DNA of 64,000 nt from Anaerococcus sp. mt242 (GTDB taxonomy: Bacteria > Bacillota > Clostridia > Tissierellales > Peptoniphilaceae): the NCBI RefSeq assembly GCF_016798225.1, contig NZ_JAEUYX010000001.1, forward strand, positions 124,001 through 188,000, given 5' to 3'. Shown in pieces: positions 59,183 to 64,000 of the stretch; the stretch's first letter is position 1, and each line of letters starts with the position of its first letter. The position numbers and the translations under genes are program-made. The notes beneath the pieces were generated by a model that did no database searches, was not told the origin of the DNA, and saw only the letters and a program-made list of their open reading frames with translations.

Positions 59183-60115
59183 ATGTTATATAACAGAGAA
59201 TTTATTGATGAAAAAATAAAAAGTGTAATAAAAACTAGTGAGTCATGCATTGGTCAAGGTGAGCTTGCAAGTTATATACCTGAGCTTGCTAATGTTGATC
59301 CTGATAATTTTGCCTTAAGCATAACATCTGTAACTGGGGAGACATTCAATTATGGATCCTCTGATTATGAATTTTCCCTCCAATCTATATCAAAGGTCTT
59401 ACTTTTAATAATGGCTCTTCATGATAATGATCCAGAAGCTGTTTTTAGCAAGGTTGGTAGCGAGCCAACTAGTTATGAATTTAATTCTTTAGTTCCGATA
59501 ACTGATAAGGCCGCAAATCCCTTTATAAATGCAGGGGCCATTACGACAGCTTCTATGATTTTAGGAACTAGCGTTGATGACAAATTTGAAAGGATCCTAG
59601 ACTTTTATAAAAAACTATCCAAAAAAGAAAAAGCTTATCTAATGGATGAGGTCTATAAGTCAGAAATGGAGACTACTGACAGGAATAAGGCTATTTCATA
59701 CTATCTAAAAAGTAAGGAAATATTTGAAGATGATCCAGAAAAAGTCTTGGATTTATACATAAGAGCATGCTCAATTTCTACAAATGTGACAGATCTTTCA
59801 AAAATGGGTGCAGCCCTTGCAAATAGGGGATGTGATTTAGAAACCCATTACAATCTTTTATCAAAGTCGGAAGTACAAATTGTCTTAAGCCAAATGGCAA
59901 CTTGTGGCATGTATGAAAATTCTGGAAGATATTTAATGAATGTGGGTATTCCATCAAAATCTGGAGTTTCTGGAGGTATTTTAGGAGTAGTTCCGGGAGT
60001 GTGTGGCATAGGAGTTTATTCACCAAGGCTTGATGAAACTGGAAATAGCATTAGGGGCAAAGAAATTTTTAATATGTTAGGCCAAGAACTAGACTTATCA
60101 ATATTTATAAATTAA
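59183..60115 (+). CDS. glsA: Glutaminase
   Basis: 310 residues, serine-dependent beta-lactamase-fold glutaminase that turns glutamine into glutamate and ammonia. The catalytic Ser and Lys are in FSLQSISKVLLLIMAL (Ser-x-x-Lys). Other marks: NPFINAGAITT, CSISTNVTDLSKMGAALANRG, and MNVGIPSKSGVSGGILGVVPG. Usual length for the family. The ribosome site is weak (TATGAGGTGTAAAT). Monocistronic; a bidirectional terminator follows. Confidence 0.95.
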   Translation: MLYNREFIDEKIKSVIKTSESCIGQGELASYIPELANVDPDNFALSITSVTGETFNYGSSDYEFSLQSISKVLLLIMALHDNDPEAVFSKVGSEPTSYEFNSLVPITDKAANPFINAGAITTASMILGTSVDDKFERILDFYKKLSKKEKAYLMDEVYKSEMETTDRNKAISYYLKSKEIFEDDPEKVLDLYIRACSISTNVTDLSKMGAALANRGCDLETHYNLLSKSEVQIVLSQMATCGMYENSGRYLMNVGIPSKSGVSGGILGVVPGVCGIGVYSPRLDETGNSIRGKEIFNMLGQELDLSIFIN

Positions 60116-60117
60116 AA

Positions 60118-60142
60118 AAGAGCAGAAATCCTGCTCTATTTT
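60118..60142. terminator. Bidirectional terminator
   Basis: AGAGCAG-AAATC-CTGCTCT hairpin between an A-run and a T-run, separating glsA from the convergent MFS gene. Confidence 0.85.
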
Positions 60143-61281
60143 TATGACTTAGTTTTGCTGTTTTCATATATATTTAAGATTAGCATTAGTCCATAAATTA
60201 CGCTAAAGGCAGTAAATGCAAGGGTTAGGGAATTAGTTTTTAAAAGCTCATTTACACCCTTTAGGAAAAATGGTGCAAGAAATCCGCCTACATTACAACC
60301 TATAAAAATAAGGTTGTTTGCAATTCTAGCATGGGATCCTTTTACAAATCTTGATACTTCTGTAAAAAGATAGGGGATACATAGTGATTGAGAAAATGCA
60401 ATGAAAACCATACAAATTAAAAATATATACATATCATTTCCAAAAAAAGCTAGGACTAGATTTACGACTATATATACAAAAAGGCCCAGCAAGATAGTTT
60501 TATGACGCAAAATACGATTTATAATACCAAATAAAAATCCAAAAATCATACCTGACATAGGCAGTATTATCATATATAAATTGGCATCAACTCCTAGACC
60601 CTTTTGATTGGTAGCAATGGTTGGAAAACGTACACTTAAGGCTGATACATTCATAATCATTACCGCGGCAAAAAATATGTAGAAAAATATTTGTTTATTA
60701 ATAGTAAATTTTCCAAGATCTGTATTATCATTTATATCTATTTCTGGAATGATTTTGTTAAAGTATACCATAGTGAAAAAAGCAAAAGAATAAACTAAAA
60801 ATGCATACTTCCAGTGAATCTTAATAAAAAGTCCTGCTATAAATAAAAATACCATTTGTGAAATAAATTCGGTTGAGTTTCTTATACCATGGAGCCTATA
60901 GGCCTTATCACCCTCGTAAAATATATTTATATAATTTGCACTGTGACCATTAAACAAACCTACACCAGCTCCCATTATAAGGCGACTGATGAAAACGGAT
61001 GTATAAGTAGTTCTTATAATTGGCAAGATGGAAGATATACCTACTAAAAAAAGACCGATTAAAACACACTTTTTCATCCCTACTTTTTTAGTAAGTTTTT
61101 CACTTAGAAAAATGGTAATAATCGAGGTTATAGATGATAAAGTTATTAGTGATTCTGCATTTGTAATAGAAATCCCAAAGTCTTTTTGCATAAAAACAAG
61201 GGCACCAGATATGATACTATTGCTAGCAACATATAGGGCGATACTTAGGATTGCTATTTGTCTTTTTAAATCTTTTTTCAA
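60142..61281 (-). CDS. Major facilitator superfamily transporter
   Basis: 379 residues, 12 helices. First helix ILSIALYVASNSIISGALVFM; the loop 2-3 segment LSEKLTKKVGMKKCVLIGL follows the MFS motif-A position, and SRLIMGAGVGLFNGHSANYI is typical of helices 4-5. Substrate unknown; drug/H+ antiporter or sugar/organic-acid exporter are both possible. TTG start after GAGGAAAAATT. No partner genes on its strand. Confidence 0.85.
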   Translation of the reverse strand: MKKDLKRQIAILSIALYVASNSIISGALVFMQKDFGISITNAESLITLSSITSIITIFLSEKLTKKVGMKKCVLIGLFLVGISSILPIIRTTYTSVFISRLIMGAGVGLFNGHSANYINIFYEGDKAYRLHGIRNSTEFISQMVFLFIAGLFIKIHWKYAFLVYSFAFFTMVYFNKIIPEIDINDNTDLGKFTINKQIFFYIFFAAVMIMNVSALSVRFPTIATNQKGLGVDANLYMIILPMSGMIFGFLFGIINRILRHKTILLGLFVYIVVNLVLAFFGNDMYIFLICMVFIAFSQSLCIPYLFTEVSRFVKGSHARIANNLIFIGCNVGGFLAPFFLKGVNELLKTNSLTLAFTAFSVIYGLMLILNIYENSKTKS

Positions 61282-61371
61282 AATTTTTCCTCATTATCTT
61301 TGGTTTTAAATATAATATCAAATGTAGAGATTTTGGTAAAGATTTATTTCCATTTTAAGCAGTAAAATAAG

Positions 61372-61400
61372 CACAAAAAAACTGAGGAAAATCCTCAGTT
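61372..61400 (-). terminator. Intrinsic terminator of the GNAT gene
   Basis: On the minus strand AACTGAGGA-TTT-TCCTCAGTT followed by a T-run, 4 bases after the stop. Confidence 0.85.
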
Positions 61401-61404
61401 AACT

Positions 61405-61689
61405 TTATGCTCTTGCGTCAATATCACCGTATTTTTCTGGCTCTTCATCAAATTTTTTAACTGCATATGAGCATATTGGAAGAATTTTTTTGTAGTTGCC
61501 ACGTGCTTGTTCACAAACTTTATCTACTAAGTTTTCAGCAACCCCTTTGCCCCTATATTCTTCATCTACAACTGTATGTGTAATTGCCCATGTACTATCA
61601 ATTTTTTCTTCTACTTCGCAATAGCCTACTTGCTCATCTCCATCAAAGGCAAGTGCTTTTAGTTGGTCTTCATCAAATCTAATAATCAT
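61405..61689 (-). CDS. Small GNAT N-acetyltransferase (YidJ/Gtn-like)
   Basis: 94 residues, a minimal one-domain GNAT fold. The acetyl-CoA binding motif is VVDEEYRGKGVAENLVDKVC (V.....GKG.A..L), followed by the conserved ILPICSYAVKKFDEEPEKY, where C-x-Y-A-V-K is typical of this YjdJ-like subfamily. Substrate unknown. ATG at 61689 is placed after AGAGGTGATAAAT; an in-frame GTG three codons earlier would overlap that ribosome site. Monocistronic. Confidence 0.88.
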   Translation of the reverse strand: MIIRFDEDQLKALAFDGDEQVGYCEVEEKIDSTWAITHTVVDEEYRGKGVAENLVDKVCEQARGNYKKILPICSYAVKKFDEEPEKYGDIDARA

Positions 61690-61765
61690 ATTTATCACCT
61701 CTTAGTATACAATTACCCATCTTTGGGTAAGTTAATAACAATCAGATACATATGAGGGGGTGACT

Positions 61766-62539
61766 ATGAATAGAGATTACAAGATAGGTCCTATTATTGG
61801 TGTTGTGATGTTGTCACTTATTATCCAAATTGTTTTGCTTTTGATATATGAATCGGTCCTTGATAGCTCAGTGGTAGATTTAGGATATATATTTTTATCG
61901 ACAATTATAATAATTGTAACAAGATACATAATTTCCTATGGTCTTATCCATAATAGGATGGGTAATTTTAAAGATTACTTACATAATATTAAACACCTAA
62001 CTTTTAATTCTATAGGAGTTTTATTTTTCCTAGAACTTATTAAAGCTATATTTGAATTGATCAATGATAGTGATAATGCAATAGAATTTATATATTTACT
62101 ATTTTCTGACTCACTCTTTTTAACAGGGATGGGGCTTATCATACATATTGTTTTATTAATAGTTTATTTAATTTTCTTGATATATATAAACTATAGATAT
62201 TTTGTTGTAGCGGATAGGGACGATTTGCCATTCACATTTTTAATTAGACATATATTTAAAGTTGGTAAAGACTTAACTGGTCACACCATAAAAATATTTT
62301 TGAAGTATGTCCTATTACCAGGATTTGTTTTAGTACTCATTATTTTATCAGGATATCAAGGTTTTATAGATATTGGTGGCATTCCATTTTTAGCATTAAT
62401 AATAGTTATATTAGGAGAGATTTGGGATATATTTATCACAATAAAATACTCAAATGTGTATCTAGATTACATAGGCAATGAGTCTATGGATGTAAAAAAG
62501 GAAGTATTTCCTAAAAAGGAAGAAACGGAAAAGGAGTAG
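61766..62539 (+). CDS. Multi-helix membrane protein, tandem paralogue 1
   Basis: 257 residues with about six helices (IGPIIGVVMLSLIIQIVLLL, YIFLSTIIIIVTRYIISYG, GMGLIIHIVLLIVYLIFLI). The loops YGLIHNRMGNFKDYLHNIKHL and FKVGKDLTGHTIKIFLKY recur in the next gene, so the two arose by duplication. The plan resembles DUF975-like proteins but I cannot fix the family. ATG at 61766 follows GAGGGGGTGACT. Three bases separate it from the paralogue. Confidence 0.75.
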   Translation: MNRDYKIGPIIGVVMLSLIIQIVLLLIYESVLDSSVVDLGYIFLSTIIIIVTRYIISYGLIHNRMGNFKDYLHNIKHLTFNSIGVLFFLELIKAIFELINDSDNAIEFIYLLFSDSLFLTGMGLIIHIVLLIVYLIFLIYINYRYFVVADRDDLPFTFLIRHIFKVGKDLTGHTIKIFLKYVLLPGFVLVLIILSGYQGFIDIGGIPFLALIIVILGEIWDIFITIKYSNVYLDYIGNESMDVKKEVFPKKEETEKE

Positions 62540-62542
62540 ATT

Positions 62543-63349
62543 TTGAAAAGAGATTATAAATTTTCTTCAGTATTTATTATCAATCTTATCATGATAGTAA
62601 TTATTGCAATAATTAGCGCGATTTTGTCTCAAGCAAGTGCTGATTTAGAGGCAATGACTATATCGTTATCAGGTATTGTTTCCAATATATTAAGAACAGC
62701 AGTTTATGTTATATTTAATTTTATTATAGCTAGAGGACTGATTTCTAATAGGATGGGTACTGTTGGAGAATATTTTGATAATATAAACCATTTCAATTTT
62801 AAATCATTTTTCTTAGCATTTCTGATTTCAATAATTCCAACACTTGCAATTATTATTTTTGCTACTGGAATAGTAGCATCAATTGTGCTTAGTTTAGCCA
62901 CTGGAAATGACCCCTCAGGTTTAGGGGCTGGTATAGGCGTATTTTTACTTTTGATACTTGCTTTGATTATTTATGGAGTTTTTATAAGCTATCAATTTTT
63001 TGTGATAGCGGATAATCCAAATTTAACTTTTGGAGAAATGTTTAAAAAAGTATTTAAAGTTGGTAAAGACTTGTTTGGTAAAACTATTATTACATTTTTA
63101 AAATGGATAATAGTACCAGTGTTTTTATTTATAGTTATATTATCAGCTATTTTTAATGGATTAGATGGTACGATTGCCATAGGACTTATATTAATAATTT
63201 TATTAGCTGCTTTAGTTTATGTTCTGATTGCACTTACCCTAGTAGTGGGAGAGCTTTCCGATCACTATTTAGATTATAAATCAAAAACTATTGATAATAA
63301 TGAGAATGAGAAAGAAGTTTACGAATCAAAGGGTATGAATAATATATAA
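62543..63349 (+). CDS. Multi-helix membrane protein, tandem paralogue 2
   Basis: 268 residues, about six helices. Starts at TTG (KRDYKFSSVFIINLIMIVII) after AAAAGGAGTAGAT. Shares with paralogue 1 the loops ARGLISNRMGTVGEYFDNIN, YQFFVIADNPNLTF and FKVGKDLFGKTIITFLKW, and the end YLDY. An amphiphilic charged tail (NENEKEVYESKGMNN) closes it. Probably a complex or heterodimer with the upstream protein. An M20 hydrolase gene follows after 12 bases. Confidence 0.75.
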   Translation: MKRDYKFSSVFIINLIMIVIIAIISAILSQASADLEAMTISLSGIVSNILRTAVYVIFNFIIARGLISNRMGTVGEYFDNINHFNFKSFFLAFLISIIPTLAIIIFATGIVASIVLSLATGNDPSGLGAGIGVFLLLILALIIYGVFISYQFFVIADNPNLTFGEMFKKVFKVGKDLFGKTIITFLKWIIVPVFLFIVILSAIFNGLDGTIAIGLILIILLAALVYVLIALTLVVGELSDHYLDYKSKTIDNNENEKEVYESKGMNNI

Positions 63350-63361
63350 GGGAGATGAATT

Positions 63362-64000
63362 ATGATAAATGAAAAATTAAAAGAACTTATATATAATGAT
63401 GAAGAAAAAATAATAGAACAAAGACGTAAGCTTCACCAAAATCCAGAATTATCCATGGAAGAAAAAGAAACCAATGACTTTATAAAAAAAGAATTGGAAT
63501 CCTATGGACTAGAAGTAAAACAACTTGATCCAACCGGACTAATTGCGGAAATAAACCCAGAAAGTGAAGGAAAAACTGTTTTACTACGTGCAGATTTTGA
63601 TGCTTTGCCAATCCAAGAGACAAATGATTTTGACTTTAAATCTAAAAATGCCGGCAAATCCCATGCTTGTGGCCACGATACCCATACAGCAATGTTACTT
63701 GCAGCAACTCGTGCACTTTTAGAAATAAAAGATGAATTACCAGGAACAGTTAGACTTTTATTCCAACCAGGAGAAGAAACTGGTGATGGTGGAAAAGCAG
63801 TTGTAAAGCAAGGCGTTACAAAAGGTGTTGATAGTGGATTTGCAATCCATATTTTCACAAACATTCCGCTTGGATATGCAGCTACTGGATATGACCAAGT
63901 AATGGCAGGAAATTATTTTTTTGAAGTAAACTTCAAGGGAAAATCTGCTCACGGCTCAACTCCATTTGAAGGACATGATGCAATTATGATGCTCAATAGC
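63362..64000 (+). CDS. M20D-family amidohydrolase / N-acyl-amino-acid deacylase (cut by window edge)
   Basis: The first 213 codons are present. ATG follows AAGGGAGATGAATT. Metal and family motifs of M20D (hippurate hydrolase, N-acetyldiaminopimelate deacetylase type): RRKLHQNPELSMEEKETNDF, VLLRADFDALPIQE, SHACGHDTHTAMLL with the metal-binding Cys and His, FQPGEETGDGG and the dimerisation part FKGKSAHGSTP. Removes acyl groups from amino acids in the cytosol. Cotranscribed with the two membrane paralogues upstream. The exact substrate cannot be told from this part. Confidence 0.93.
   Translation, partial: MINEKLKELIYNDEEKIIEQRRKLHQNPELSMEEKETNDFIKKELESYGLEVKQLDPTGLIAEINPESEGKTVLLRADFDALPIQETNDFDFKSKNAGKSHACGHDTHTAMLLAATRALLEIKDELPGTVRLLFQPGEETGDGGKAVVKQGVTKGVDSGFAIHIFTNIPLGYAATGYDQVMAGNYFFEVNFKGKSAHGSTPFEGHDAIMMLNS

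Overview
The window is AT-rich, low-GC Gram-positive DNA with strong AGGAGG-type ribosome binding sites, TTGACA/TATAAT promoters, intrinsic terminators and a tRNA-sensing T-box leader. Lipoproteins with lipoboxes, three sortase genes (one broken), FctA-type pilin genes, [FeFe]-hydrogenase maturases and no respiratory genes point to a fermentative anaerobic coccus of the Firmicutes. The family Peptoniphilaceae (Anaerococcus-like) is my best inference, not a demonstrated identity.

Layout. 0-5 kb: a zinc-type ArsR/HMA/P-type ATPase efflux locus (cut by the left edge), an ornithine cyclodeaminase-family enzyme, an ABC exporter with small two-helix membrane proteins, and a PepSY lipoprotein. 5-10.4 kb: uvrB-uvrA with a small acidic protein. 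10.5-13.6 kb: a NatAB-like ABC exporter and a membrane-linked Xre regulator. 13.8-15.6 kb: a lipoprotein coupled to an aspartic-protease-like protein. 15.9-19.8 kb: a SAM hydroxide adenosyltransferase in an operon with a complete ECF transporter. 20-26.7 kb: two anchored solute-binding-fold proteins, one fused to a von Willebrand A domain, with XpaC and TelA, then a coiled-coil repeat secreted protein. 27-31.7 kb: hydE, a GIY-YIG nuclease gene bracketed by palindromic repeats, and hydG-hydF on the opposite strand.

31.8-49.5 kb is the most distinctive part, a surface-assembly region. It starts with the C-terminal stump of a class C sortase, then an intact class C sortase, a 1643-residue adhesin, a 71-residue coiled-coil protein, a signal-peptidase-like protein lacking both catalytic residues, an FctA-type pilin, a class B sortase and a Pro/Trp-rich basal pilin. 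It continues with a FIVAR-repeat wall protein, a lipoprotein, two small secreted helical proteins and a secreted transglutaminase-fold protein. The last four proteins share a roughly 53-residue helical module that I do not recognise. Several proteins carry an unusual [VL][KR]TG[IL] motif.

49.5-64 kb: a MurJ-like flippase, a lysine-type T-box controlling a fused amino-acid ABC transporter, a NiaR regulator next to an EIIC-like permease, Mrp, a DUF1002-like secreted protein, an NlpC/P60 hydrolase, glutaminase, an MFS transporter, a GNAT enzyme, two tandem membrane paralogues and an M20 amidohydrolase cut by the right edge. I saw no tRNA, rRNA, CRISPR array, transposase or prophage.
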